Assembly (NCBI GenBank): GCA_003219345.1
Contig: QHOP01000321.1
Location: 1 to 25,345 of the forward strand
DNA from: Verrucomicrobiota bacterium
GTDB lineage: Bacteria > Verrucomicrobiota > Verrucomicrobiia > Limisphaerales > AV2
DNA: 25,345 nucleotides
Direction of reading: 5' to 3'
Shown: piece by piece, positions 7,701 to 16,253 of the stretch
How the letters are laid out: each line of letters begins with the position of its first letter
Numbering within the stretch: position 1 is the first letter of the stretch
The notes under the pieces: generated by a model
What the model was told of the DNA's origin: nothing
The model's input: the letters and a program-made list of their open reading frames with translations, nothing else
Databases searched by the model: none
Translations under genes and position numbers: made by a program

Positions 7701-8903
7701 TCAGCGCTGAAACGCGCGCCACCCGCTGAGACGAAACGAGGAAACTCTAGTGATCGCGAAAAAAACTGGCAAGGAGAAGAAAGCGCGACATTGAAAACGC
7801 CGGACAGGCAAGTCCCTCTCAGCGCGCGCTCCTTTAGTGACCGCGCGGCTATCCGTTTCGCCAAAGAGCCGGAAAAGATTTCCCAGGTCGAACGGCCGTT
7901 CGTATTGCACCAGGTTGGCGTTGCTGATCTTGGCCAGGTCCTTAGCGCGCTCCACGGCGGTGTCGAAGTTACCCAGTTCATCCACGAATCCAAGTTCATA
8001 CGCCTGTCTGCCGGACAGCACCCGGCCATCGGCGTAGTCCCCCCAGTCATCCGCCAGCTTGCGGCCCTCACCGCCGTTTTGTTCGTTGGCCCTTTTCCGG
8101 CCTTCGGCGACCACTTTCTTGAAACGTTCGAATGTTTCATCAATCAGCGCCTGCACCATCTGCTTTTCCTCGGGCAGGATTTCGTCCTCATTTTTCTCCC
8201 CGCTCAGCATATCTTTGAACTTGCCGCTCTTGAACACCTCTGGCCGAACGCCGACCTTGTTCAACAACCCGCGATAATTGTAACTGTGCATGATGACGCC
8301 GATGCTTCCGGTGATCGTCAATTCGTTGGCCACGATCCATTGGCAGGGCGCCGAGACATAGTAACCGCCCGACGCCGCCAGACCGCCCATCGAGGCCACG
8401 GCCGGCTTTTTGTAATCCTTCTGAAAATCAGTGATCGCGCGGTAAATCTCGTCCGAGGCCAACACCTCGCCGCCCGGCGAATCCACCCTCAAAATGACGG
8501 CCTTTACCGAGTCGTCCTCGCCCGCCCGGCGCAACTGGTCGGAAACCAGGTCCACCAGGCTGCTGCCGCTGCGGTCCCACGCTTCGCTGGTAATGATCCC
8601 GGCGATGTCCAGAAGGGCGATCTTGTTCTTCGAATGGTTGTTCTCATATGTCACCTCTTCCAAATGCGCGCGTGCCTGCCGACCGGCCGTTGCTTTGACC
8701 GTCACGCTGTGGACCAAATGCCCCAAATTGCTCAGAACACTCAGGAGAAGCAGGATGCCGAGCACGACGGCGACCTTCATCCAGCCGCTTCCCTTGCGCG
8801 GCGGACGCGGCGGCGGAGGCGGCGTGATCAGTGGAGGGGTGGTCGCCGGAATAATCGGCGGAGGCGGCGTTTGGCGTTGCACCTGCGGGACATCGTCTTC
8901 CAT
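7701..8903 (-). CDS. sppA: Signal peptide peptidase SppA (short type)
   Basis: Membrane-anchored serine protease (S49) that degrades cleaved signal peptides. The 400-residue product begins with an unusual proline-rich cytoplasmic segment (residues 14-36, PPPP and PPPPP runs), then one membrane helix (about 42-62). The catalytic core has VILRVDSPGGEVLASDEIY (136-154), nucleophile Ser178 in GLAASGGYYVS, and KSGKFKDM (225-232) carrying the likely lysine base. The last 45 residues (after LFRLFGETDSRAV) are basic and aromatic and do not look like the family's normal end, so the native end may have been altered by a frameshift. First gene of the likely sppA, peptidase, htpX operon. Confidence 0.93.
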   Translation of the reverse strand: MEDDVPQVQRQTPPPPIIPATTPPLITPPPPPRPPRKGSGWMKVAVVLGILLLLSVLSNLGHLVHSVTVKATAGRQARAHLEEVTYENNHSKNKIALLDIAGIITSEAWDRSGSSLVDLVSDQLRRAGEDDSVKAVILRVDSPGGEVLASDEIYRAITDFQKDYKKPAVASMGGLAASGGYYVSAPCQWIVANELTITGSIGVIMHSYNYRGLLNKVGVRPEVFKSGKFKDMLSGEKNEDEILPEEKQMVQALIDETFERFKKVVAEGRKRANEQNGGEGRKLADDWGDYADGRVLSGRQAYELGFVDELGNFDTAVERAKDLAKISNANLVQYERPFDLGNLFRLFGETDSRAVTKGARAERDLPVRRFQCRAFFSLPVFFAITRVSSFRLSGWRAFQR

Positions 8904-9059
8904 ATTGGCGGAAAACTATCTCAGGGAACCACTGCGGGCAAGTCGGATTCGCTGGGAAGCCAACCGAAGACCCGACGGGATCGTACACCGGATCGCAAAG
9001 GAGCGGCCTACGGTCTTCGCCCCATTGCAGGAAATGCCCTGCAGGCCTTGGATTGAGGC

Positions 9060-9704
9060 ATGTTGCTGGCTTTTACTGAAGCCGATCACTGGCGACCGGG
9101 CATCGGCGATCCCACATTTATGGGGTGGTTGACGGTTGTCGCCTATTTCACGGCCGCGCCATTATGCTGGATGGCTGGACGCAGCGACCGACGCGCGCAT
9201 CCGCACTCGGGTTACTCAACCCACCCCACGATTTGGTTTGGGCTGGCCATTTTGCTGACACTGCTCGGCTTTAATAAACAGCTCGATCTGCAAACCTGGT
9301 TTACACTCTCGCTCAAATCGGTCGCCCGGGCGCAAGGCTGGTACGAAGACCGCCAGGTTTTTCAAGTCTTGTTCATCGTCGCGATAGCGATGCTGGGCAT
9401 TATCCTGCTCGCGATATTCTCCTTTCTGGTCCGCAAAAGTCTTCGGCAGACTTCCGCGGCGATCGTCGGCGCTGCTTTCCTGACGTGCTTCGTGGTAATT
9501 CGCGCCGCGTCCTTCCATCACGTGGATCAAATGATCGGGCTCAGCATCGGGGGCTTCAACCTGAACTGGGTGCTCGAGCTGGGTGGCATCATTTGCATCG
9601 GGTGGGCAGCCTGCAAAAACTGGAGGGGTAAACGCCCGGTTGTGCCGGAATGCCGCGACTTCGTTTGGGTCAAGAGGCCCGAATCGGCTTGGAGAACAAA
9701 GTAG
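9060..9704 (+). CDS. Hypothetical membrane protein, about five helices
   Basis: Open frame of 214 residues from ATG 9060. Hydrophobic segments at about 22-40, 60-74, 104-126, 136-152 and 170-186 predict an inner-membrane protein. The stretch LLGFNKQLDLQTWFT resembles uncharacterised bacterial membrane proteins, but no function can be assigned. It is divergent from sppA (157 bases between starts) and convergent with rpoD, so it is probably a single-gene transcript. The C-terminal 25 residues are polar and basic. Confidence 0.7.
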   Translation: MLLAFTEADHWRPGIGDPTFMGWLTVVAYFTAAPLCWMAGRSDRRAHPHSGYSTHPTIWFGLAILLTLLGFNKQLDLQTWFTLSLKSVARAQGWYEDRQVFQVLFIVAIAMLGIILLAIFSFLVRKSLRQTSAAIVGAAFLTCFVVIRAASFHHVDQMIGLSIGGFNLNWVLELGGIICIGWAACKNWRGKRPVVPECRDFVWVKRPESAWRTK

Positions 9705-9810
9705 GTCTGCGCTGCGATTGCGCCTTACACTCCGCCCGCCACGTACGAAACGAGCCTCTACGACGAATGGGGCGTGAAGCGGAAGAACTTTGGATTGGCC
9801 GACCCAGAGC

Positions 9811-11709
9811 TTAGACAGGTTCCGGCTCTTGTTCTTCCGGGCCGAGGAAGCCGTGCAGTTGCCGCGCGCGTGTCGGATGCCGAAGTTTGCGCAGCGCCTT
9901 GGCTTCGATCTGGCGGATCCGTTCACGGGTCACTTTGTACTGCTTGCCCACTTCTTCGAGCGTGCGCACGTAGCCGTCCACCAGGCCAAAGCGGAGCTCC
10001 AGCACTTTGCGCTCGCGCTCGGTCAGGCTGGACAGCACATCGGCCAGTTTGTCTTTCAACAGGTGATAGCTCGTCATTTCCGAGGGGTTTTCCGCGGATT
10101 TGTCTTCGATAAAATCGCCAAAGCTCGCATCGCCCTCGTCCCCGACCGGCGCCTGGAGGGAAATAGCCTGCTGCGCCATTTTCAAAATAGCGTGCACGCG
10201 CTCCACCGGCAGACGCATTTCGTCGGCGACTTCCTCCGGCGTGGCCTCACGCCCGAACTCCATCATGATCTTCTTCTGCACGTGCATCACTTTGTTGATC
10301 ACCTCGATCATGTGCACTGGAATGCGAATGGTGCGGGCCTGGTCGGCAATGGCGCGCGTGATCGCCTGGCGAATCCACCAGATGGCATAGGTGGAAAACT
10401 TGTAGCCGCGGCGGTATTCAAATTTCTCCACAGCTTTCATCAGGCCCATGTTGCCCTCCTGAATCAAATCGAGGAACGAAAGGCCGCGATTGACGTATTT
10501 CTTCGCCACCGAAACGACGAGCCGCAAATTGGCCTCAACCATCTCGGTCTTGGCCTGGTGCGCTTTCGCCGCGAACTGCTTCAGCCAGCTATAGGCGTCA
10601 AGGAAATCCCGATGCGGCATGCGCACGAAGGTCTCCAGCGCGCGGATTTTTTGTCGCTCTGTCTCCAGGAGCGAGCGTCGGCCGCTCGACTTGGCGCGGC
10701 GCTCCAGTTCCTCAATGGCGCGCAGGCTCGATTGTATTTTGTCGTGAATGTTTTCCGCCACGAGGATTATTTCATCAATGACCTTCGGCTTGAAACAGAA
10801 CCGAGCAAACGTCTGCTGCAGCTTTTGATCGAGCTTTTGCAACCCCGCCAGCAGCCGGGCGCGGCTCGCCTTGTCGCGGGCGCCTTGCCACGCGGCAAAC
10901 TTGTCATCAACTTTCGAATCCAGTTCGCGCACGCGTTTGACCAGCCGCCGCAAGGCCCTTAAATGGCTCTCGCGCTCTGGCAGCCTGGCGTCGAGAATGA
11001 CGCGATCGAACCGTTCTTTCGGCGGCTCGGCAACCAGCTTCTCCGCCAGCGCGATGTGTTCCTTGGCCGCGAAACCCAGGCTGAAAAGGATTCGTTTGAC
11101 TTCATTCTCGGCCTCTTCGATTCGCTTGCAAATCGCCACTTCGCCTTCGCGCGTGAGCAGCGGCACCTTGCCCATCTGGCTCAAGTACATCCGCAGCGGA
11201 TCATCCAGCGCATCGAGCTTGGCCTCTTCGTCGGGCTCCCCGCGCTGCGGCTGCTGAGCGCGGTCCACCTCCGACTGGTCGATGATCTCAATGTCGAGAT
11301 TGCCGAGAATGCGATATACCTCCGCCAAGCCTTCAGCCGAGATCAGCGTCTCGGGCAACGCTTCGTGAACGTCATCGAACGTCAAATAGCCTTGTTCCCG
11401 CGCCAGTCGAATCAAGTCTTTGATCTTTTCGCTCAGGTCGGCGCCCGATTGGCTTTTGATCGAACCGAGCAATTGTTCCGCGCTGACCAGCGCGGCATCC
11501 GACAGGAAACGCGGCATGGGTTTGGCATGGCCGTTGGCGCCGTTCGTAGGAGGCGTCTTCAAACGGCGTTCCTGTTCGACCAACGACGATTTCGATGTCT
11601 CCAGGCGCGCGATTCGAGGTCGTTTCGCAGACAGTCCTAGTTTGGTTTTTGCGCTCCGGCCACCCAGGCGGAGCTTGCTGATTAATTTTTTGGACGACGA
11701 TCTGTGCAT
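9811..11709 (-). CDS. rpoD: Principal RNA polymerase sigma factor RpoD
   Basis: Full-length group 1 sigma-70. From ATG 11709 the product is 632 residues. Order: basic N-terminus, region 1.1 (about 93-145, SEKIKDLIRLAREQGYLTFD), region 1.2 (DPLRMYLSQMGKVPLLTREGE, about 170-190), a large non-conserved insert of roughly 200 residues, region 2 (NLRLVVSVAKKYVNRGLSFL, DLIQEGNMGLMKAVEKFEYR, KFSTYAIWWIRQAITRAI), region 3 (EEVADEMRLPVERVHAI) and region 4 (TLEEVGKQYKVTRERIRQIE). It recognises -10 and -35 boxes of housekeeping promoters. The frame stays open to a TTG at 11769, but 11709 is the first ATG. Two RpoD-like factors 7 kb apart are encoded in this window. Confidence 0.96.
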   Translation of the reverse strand: MHRSSSKKLISKLRLGGRSAKTKLGLSAKRPRIARLETSKSSLVEQERRLKTPPTNGANGHAKPMPRFLSDAALVSAEQLLGSIKSQSGADLSEKIKDLIRLAREQGYLTFDDVHEALPETLISAEGLAEVYRILGNLDIEIIDQSEVDRAQQPQRGEPDEEAKLDALDDPLRMYLSQMGKVPLLTREGEVAICKRIEEAENEVKRILFSLGFAAKEHIALAEKLVAEPPKERFDRVILDARLPERESHLRALRRLVKRVRELDSKVDDKFAAWQGARDKASRARLLAGLQKLDQKLQQTFARFCFKPKVIDEIILVAENIHDKIQSSLRAIEELERRAKSSGRRSLLETERQKIRALETFVRMPHRDFLDAYSWLKQFAAKAHQAKTEMVEANLRLVVSVAKKYVNRGLSFLDLIQEGNMGLMKAVEKFEYRRGYKFSTYAIWWIRQAITRAIADQARTIRIPVHMIEVINKVMHVQKKIMMEFGREATPEEVADEMRLPVERVHAILKMAQQAISLQAPVGDEGDASFGDFIEDKSAENPSEMTSYHLLKDKLADVLSSLTERERKVLELRFGLVDGYVRTLEEVGKQYKVTRERIRQIEAKALRKLRHPTRARQLHGFLGPEEQEPEPV

Positions 11710-12057
11710 AGTTTTCAAGTGCGACAACTCGACTCGTCGGCGGTTCAAATTACCGCGCCGCCCAGTCAACCCAGGAATTGCTCGGGAACTTTCTTACCCG
11801 TTACTGCGCAATTGAAGCCCTCAAAGCCCGAAGTTTGCCGCGTGAAGAAAATACACACTTTTTCAAACGACACAAACCCGGAAACCTTACTATCTTGCTT
11901 CCAACGGGTTACGAAACAAGACCCGACCGAAAAAACGGAACTTATGTCTTTCGACAGTTGGAACGGCAGGAACATTCAAACGATGACTTTGTGCGCCCGA
12001 TCAGATTAGCTTTCGGCCAGCCATGATTCAGAACCGAAAGGTCATTTCACCTCCACT
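11710..12057. other. Intergenic region between divergent genes
   Basis: This stretch separates the rpoD start (minus) from the Tat-exported protein start (plus). No convincing gene is seen; the short open frames are unlike their neighbours and overlap both strands. It is AT-richer in the middle and holds a candidate promoter for rpoD. Confidence 0.6.
11848..11875 (-). promoter_or_regulatory. Candidate sigma-70 promoter for rpoD
   Basis: Minus strand reads TTGTGT (11875-11870), a 16-base spacer, then TATTTT (11853-11848), about 140 bases before the rpoD ATG. This is a fair match to -35/-10 boxes in an AT-rich stretch, but only a visual match. Confidence 0.3.
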
Positions 12058-13464
12058 ATGAACGTAGCCAAACCATCAGACCGACTGACACGCAGGAAGT
12101 TCCTGGGCCAGACAACTGCGCGCGTCGCCGTGACCACCGTTGTCGGGCCCGCCCTCCTCTCGTCCGGGGCGCAGGCCGCCGAACCCGCGCGTGAAATGAT
12201 CGGCATCCAGGTCGGCTCCATTTCGTTTGTCGATGAAGGAGTCGAACCAGTGCTCGATATCTTTCAGGAACGCGGAGCGGTGAACACTATTTTTCTGACG
12301 ACGTTCACCTACGGCCGCGGGTTGGGCGGACGACAGATTCCCGGACAGCCGTTTCCGGATCACGGCAAGCAGGAGTCCGATGAGAAAACCTTCCACGGCG
12401 GCAACTACGCCACACCCCACCCGGAGTTCTACAAGCGGACCGTCCTCCAACAGACCCGCGCACCCGACCACGGCAACCTCGACATCGTCGCTGCTGTGTT
12501 GTCCGGCGCCAGGAAGCGCGGGATGAAATTATTCTGTTCGATTGAAGACGTGTTCCGTTCGGATGTACCGGGTGTAAAAGAGGTCACGGAGATTGACCTG
12601 CAAGGCCGCCACACCGCGACTTCTCTGTGCCTGTTCCATCCGGACGTGCGCGCCTTCTGGATCGGCCTGGCGACGGACCTTTGCAAATCATACGACATCG
12701 ACGGCATCCTGTTCTTCAACGAGCGCAACGGGCCGCTGCTAAACGCGCTTGGCGCCAGCCACGCGCAAAGTATCGCGTCGTCGCGCGTCACTTGCTTCTG
12801 CAGCCACCACCAGAAAGCCGCGCGCGAGCGCGGCATCAACTTCGATCGCGCGCACGAAGGCTATCTTAAGCTCGATCAATTTGTGCGGAATGCGCTCGCC
12901 GGGAAACGGCCCAGCAACGGCTATTTCGTCGAGTTCTGGCGGTTGCTCGTCGAGTATCCGGAAATCATCCTGTGGGACCGGCTGTTCGACGAAGGCAAAC
13001 ATCAGGTCCTTGCCGAGGTCAACGCCGCGGTAAAGACCGTCGGCCAGCGCCTCAAATGCGGCGGCGAACGCTACGCGAATTTCATCCGAAACATCGGCTC
13101 GACCGTGTTCGGCGACGTGCCCAAGGACGAACTGTTGCGCTTCAACAACCATCTGCTTGATTATGCCAGCGAAGCCGAGCTCGGCGAACTCGCCGCGGCG
13201 GGACTGTCCCCGGACTACGTCGCGCGCGAAACCAGGCGCGCCCTGGAGGGTGTGCGCGGCAAATGCAAAATTCTTCCGGGAATCGATATTGGCATTCCGA
13301 CCGGAAGGAACAGCCGTAAAGCCTTACCGGGCGACACCTATGCCGCAACCGCTGCCGCGCTTAAAACCGGCGCGGACGGCGTCATCTTCTCGCGCAAATA
13401 CTCCGAAATGCGTCTGGAGAATCTGGAAGCGGCTGGACGGGCCGTGAAGGAATTCAAAGCGTAG
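12058..13464 (+). CDS. Tat-exported TIM-barrel protein, glycosidase-like (function unknown)
   Basis: Product of 468 residues. The N-terminus has a twin-arginine signal (TRRKFLG at 11-17, hydrophobic core, AQA at 38-40 before the likely cleavage). The rest looks like a hypothetical glycosidase-like alpha/beta barrel: DIVAAVLSGARKRGMKLFCS (strand with helix), DIDGILFFNERNGPL (213-227) where Glu222 sits at a strand end as a catalytic acid would, TCFCSHHQKAARERGIN, and a late strand IFSRKYSEMRLENL. Activity on sugars is inferred from the fold pattern only; catalytic residues are not proven. A weak AAAGGT lies about 18 bases before ATG 12058. The next gene starts 93 bases downstream on the same strand. 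Confidence 0.8.
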   Translation: MNVAKPSDRLTRRKFLGQTTARVAVTTVVGPALLSSGAQAAEPAREMIGIQVGSISFVDEGVEPVLDIFQERGAVNTIFLTTFTYGRGLGGRQIPGQPFPDHGKQESDEKTFHGGNYATPHPEFYKRTVLQQTRAPDHGNLDIVAAVLSGARKRGMKLFCSIEDVFRSDVPGVKEVTEIDLQGRHTATSLCLFHPDVRAFWIGLATDLCKSYDIDGILFFNERNGPLLNALGASHAQSIASSRVTCFCSHHQKAARERGINFDRAHEGYLKLDQFVRNALAGKRPSNGYFVEFWRLLVEYPEIILWDRLFDEGKHQVLAEVNAAVKTVGQRLKCGGERYANFIRNIGSTVFGDVPKDELLRFNNHLLDYASEAELGELAAAGLSPDYVARETRRALEGVRGKCKILPGIDIGIPTGRNSRKALPGDTYAATAAALKTGADGVIFSRKYSEMRLENLEAAGRAVKEFKA

Positions 13465-13557
13465 AACTGGTTTGCAGCATTTTTGAAATCACATCCGCAC
13501 TCGACCATGAGGTGATTGTGATTGAATAATCGCGCGATTCTTTGAACGAAGCGAACC

Positions 13558-14616
13558 ATGAAATCAGCCAAAAAACTCTTCCTGCTGCCGGGAACCATCA
13601 CGTTCATCTGCCTGAGTTTTGCCGCGGAGGACAAATCCGCGCCGAAAGAAGGCGAAAGCCCGGTGGACCATCTCCCGCCTTGGGTCAGGCGCGTCACCTG
13701 GTTCGGCGAACGCGCGGACTGGTCGCACGACGGAAGAAGGATTTTGTTCGTCGAGAAAACGTTCGGGGACGTTTATGAGGTCGAGCTTGCCACGGGCATC
13801 CTTCGCGCGATGACGCATCATTATCCCCACTACGGCTACACGCGGGCGCTGTATCTCGCGAACGGCGACCTCCTGCTTTCCGGGCCGGACCATTTTGATC
13901 CGAAGAAACCCGGTGACGCGCGGACGCAATGCTGGCTTTTCCTGCTGGACAAGAGCCTGACCAGGCCAGCGCTGGCGCTGGGCAGCAAGTGCAGCGAAGG
14001 ACCGGCGGTCTCGCGCAAGAGGATGCACATCGCCTGGACGCACGTGGCCGCGGAGTATCCGGACGAGATGGAGAAAGGTTCTTCGCGCATGCAGGAGGCG
14101 GACATCATTTATGAAAACGGCGCGCCGAAGCTCGTCCATCAGAGTGTCATCCTGGAGAGCAAAGACCTGTCGTTCAAATGCACGATGGAAACGCAGAACT
14201 TTGTGCCGCCGGACGAGAAGATGCTGACGTTTTCAGCTTACGGCTACCAAGGCACGGAAGTTTGCGTTGTGGACGTCGCAACCAAAAGAGTCACCAATCT
14301 CACCAATTCGCCCGGCGAATACGACGAGCCGGAGGGCATTTTCCCCGATGGCCGGTTCACGCTGGTCGAATGCGACAAGCAGAACAAAAAGGGGTCGAGC
14401 TACGTTGATCTCTGGAAACTGCGTTTGGATGGCGGGGGCTACGTGGAACGACTGACCTACTTCAGCGACTATCCCGGCTACAAATCGTCCAATCCCGTCG
14501 TGAGCGATGATGGCCTGTTTATGGCGTTCCAGATGGCGAAGTCAAAGGACCCGGCCGGCGTCGGCTACGGCATTTTCATTTACGACTTAACGATGGCGAA
14601 GACATACAAGCGCTGA
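13558..14616 (+). CDS. Exported beta-propeller protein (TolB/PD40-like)
   Basis: 352-residue protein with a signal peptide (MKSAKKLFLLPGTITFICLS ending near FAAEDK). The body repeats motifs of the WD40-like PD40 type: RADWSHDGRRILFVEK, GPAVSRKRMHIAWTH, LTFSAYGYQGTEVCVVDVAT, NLTNSPGEYDEPEGIFPDGR, LTYFSDYPGYKSSNPVVSDDG. Such propellers act as periplasmic scaffolds or sensors; no catalytic residues are evident. Its stop is 4 bases before the start of the next gene, so translational coupling is likely, forming a three-gene unit with 14621-15289 and 15297-16016. Confidence 0.82.
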   Translation: MKSAKKLFLLPGTITFICLSFAAEDKSAPKEGESPVDHLPPWVRRVTWFGERADWSHDGRRILFVEKTFGDVYEVELATGILRAMTHHYPHYGYTRALYLANGDLLLSGPDHFDPKKPGDARTQCWLFLLDKSLTRPALALGSKCSEGPAVSRKRMHIAWTHVAAEYPDEMEKGSSRMQEADIIYENGAPKLVHQSVILESKDLSFKCTMETQNFVPPDEKMLTFSAYGYQGTEVCVVDVATKRVTNLTNSPGEYDEPEGIFPDGRFTLVECDKQNKKGSSYVDLWKLRLDGGGYVERLTYFSDYPGYKSSNPVVSDDGLFMAFQMAKSKDPAGVGYGIFIYDLTMAKTYKR

Positions 14617-14620
14617 TGCC

Positions 14621-15289
14621 ATGAAGTTCCTCGGATTCTATCCCGAGGCTGTCGTGGCCCGAGCCCAGGGGGCCGGCATACCGCCTCGTGTGCCAAAGTT
14701 GGGCCACTCGCTGTTTTTCGGCGCCGGTGGATTCTGTGTCGTGGGCGTTGCCGTCTTTGCCTTTGTTGCGGCGACTGACAATTGGCTAAGGCGTCAGGTG
14801 GGCGAAGTCAGCGCCTACGCGGTTTACGCATTGCTCTTCATTTTGCTTGCGGGCGCGTTGTTCAGGCGATTGGTGATCAAACCCGCGCCGTTGTTCCGCT
14901 GTTACATTCTGTTTGCGCTGGCCTTCCTTCTTTACAGCGCCGCCTGGACGGCGGCCTGGGTTTCGCTGCGGAACAAGCCGGGCGAATGGCTGGCGTCGTT
15001 GGTCGCCACGACCGCGCTTGGACTCACGCTCGCCAAGGCGTTCGATGCTCCTAAACAAACGTTCAAGGTCATCGCGGTTCTGTTCGTGACACGGTCGGCG
15101 GGCTATTTCGTTGGCGAGTTTCTCCACCACGCAATTTCCGGTTTGCCAGGATGGTTGCTGTGGGGCGCCGTTTACGGCTTGGGTCTGGGCGGCGGCCTGG
15201 GCTACACGCTCTACGCCTGCCAGGAGCTGGCGCGGGAACGGTTGAAAACGATCGCGCCGCACGCCCCGGCATCAACGATGTCCCGCTAA
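14621..15289 (+). CDS. Hypothetical multi-helix membrane protein
   Basis: 222 residues with about six hydrophobic segments (roughly 30-54, 65-83, 93-114, 123-138, 146-162, 174-198), ending in a polar tail. No family recognised. ATG 14621 is 4 bases after the propeller gene stop, and its own stop is 7 bases before the permuted papain-like gene, so it belongs to that operon. It could anchor or regulate one of the partners, but this is a guess from position only. Confidence 0.75.
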   Translation: MKFLGFYPEAVVARAQGAGIPPRVPKLGHSLFFGAGGFCVVGVAVFAFVAATDNWLRRQVGEVSAYAVYALLFILLAGALFRRLVIKPAPLFRCYILFALAFLLYSAAWTAAWVSLRNKPGEWLASLVATTALGLTLAKAFDAPKQTFKVIAVLFVTRSAGYFVGEFLHHAISGLPGWLLWGAVYGLGLGGGLGYTLYACQELARERLKTIAPHAPASTMSR

Positions 15290-15296
15290 GCTTTTC

Positions 15297-16016
15297 ATGA
15301 ACGAAGTCGTGACTCTCACCGGCTTGTCGAACCGCCAGTTCCTCGAAGCCTATGCGCGTCCGGGACGCGTCGGACTTTCTGGCGGGACCACGCTGATTGA
15401 CAAGGCCATTGCCCGCGCCGAACGGCACCTTGATAACGAAGGCCGGTGGAGTCTCTGGTCGCACTCATTTTTGTTCCAGGGCCGCCGGCCGGACGGGCAC
15501 CACTGGGTCATCGAATCGGACCTCCAGATCAACCGCAAGCACATCCGGTTGGGCGTGCAGGAAAACCGCATCTCGAAATATTTCGACGAGCGCCTCTACA
15601 CCACTCTGGCCGTGCTCGATTTCGGACTGGGCGAAGAACAAGTCGTGACCCTCGTGCGCGAGGGACTCGAACTGGTAGCGAACCGGGCGCGTTATTCGCT
15701 TCGCGAACTGGTGGGAACGTTGATCGCCTTGCGCCATCCGGAACTGCGCGGTCAGGGAAACGTTCTGGCGCGCGAAAAATCCCTTTACTGCTCGGCATTC
15801 GTGCAGCATCTGTTTCGCAAGGCGGGCATCGACCTCGCGCCGGGCGTTGATGCGAAGAACACGACGCCGGAAGACATCTCACGCGCGCCGGCGCCGCACG
15901 TCACGTATCTGCTGAAACGAGGGTCGGGCCGGAGCAAACTCGATCAGTTGCGGGTCAGACTGCGGCGCAGAGTCCGCACCAGGATCAAACATCTGAAAAG
16001 GTCCGCCGCGAGTTAG
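15297..16016 (+). CDS. Permuted papain-like amidase/peptidase (YiiX type)
   Basis: 239-residue protein with the residue order of circularly permuted NlpC/P60 enzymes: His56 in SLWSHSFLFQ, acidic Glu73 in HHWVIESD, and then Cys165 in SLYCSAFVQHLFRKAGI. Such enzymes cut amide bonds, for example in lipids or peptides, or modify lipoproteins; the substrate here is not known. There is no signal peptide, so it seems cytosolic or membrane-associated through its partner. The C-terminus is very basic (RRRVRTRIKHLKR), which may bind membranes or nucleic acid. Last gene of the propeller, membrane protein, peptidase unit; a palindromic repeat follows 35 bases downstream. Confidence 0.75.
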   Translation: MNEVVTLTGLSNRQFLEAYARPGRVGLSGGTTLIDKAIARAERHLDNEGRWSLWSHSFLFQGRRPDGHHWVIESDLQINRKHIRLGVQENRISKYFDERLYTTLAVLDFGLGEEQVVTLVREGLELVANRARYSLRELVGTLIALRHPELRGQGNVLAREKSLYCSAFVQHLFRKAGIDLAPGVDAKNTTPEDISRAPAPHVTYLLKRGSGRSKLDQLRVRLRRRVRTRIKHLKRSAAS

Positions 16017-16050
16017 AGTGGTTGCCAAAAGTAATGTCCTGTCCATGTCG

Positions 16051-16116
16051 CCCCCCTCACCCCGTCCCTCTCCCCCTCCGAGGGGGAGAGGGTGCCCGAA
16101 GGTCGGGCGAGGGGGG
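16051..16116. repeat. Palindromic repeat, copy 2 (three-stem, cloverleaf-like)
   Basis: Outer stem cccccctc (16051-16058) with gagggggg (16109-16116); inside are a perfect 12-base hairpin (16066-16077 with 16081-16092, loop ccg) and a perfect 6-base hairpin gcccga/tcgggc (16094-16099 with 16103-16108). Same layout as 5437-5504, with different bases that still pair. It sits between convergent genes and could stop transcription from both sides, though no T-run is present. Confidence 0.85.
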
Positions 16117-16253
16117 TGGTTCATGGCTCCGATGCTCGATTAGAGAACCGTGGGAAATACCCATGTCCTATGCGGGAACTCCCGTCACCAGGCTGGAGAA
16201 TCGTCAATCAACCGCCACCCAGGCCGGAGTCTTGAACGCGCTGCTCTGCGGAC

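Noticed and set aside
7791..9056. Plus-strand open frame of 421 codons
   Set aside because: Antisense shadow of sppA, with low-complexity Arg/Gly runs opposite the proline-rich segment.
9790..10962. Plus-strand open frame of 390 codons
   Set aside because: Antisense shadow of rpoD; His/Leu-rich, no domain.
11704..12026. Short open frames between rpoD and the Tat-exported protein gene
   Set aside because: Overlapping frames on both strands with no ribosome binding site and no recognisable domain.
13528..13539. 12-base palindrome aatcgcgcgatt before the propeller gene
   Set aside because: Short, unrepeated, no promoter boxes at suitable distance; could be chance in GC-rich DNA.
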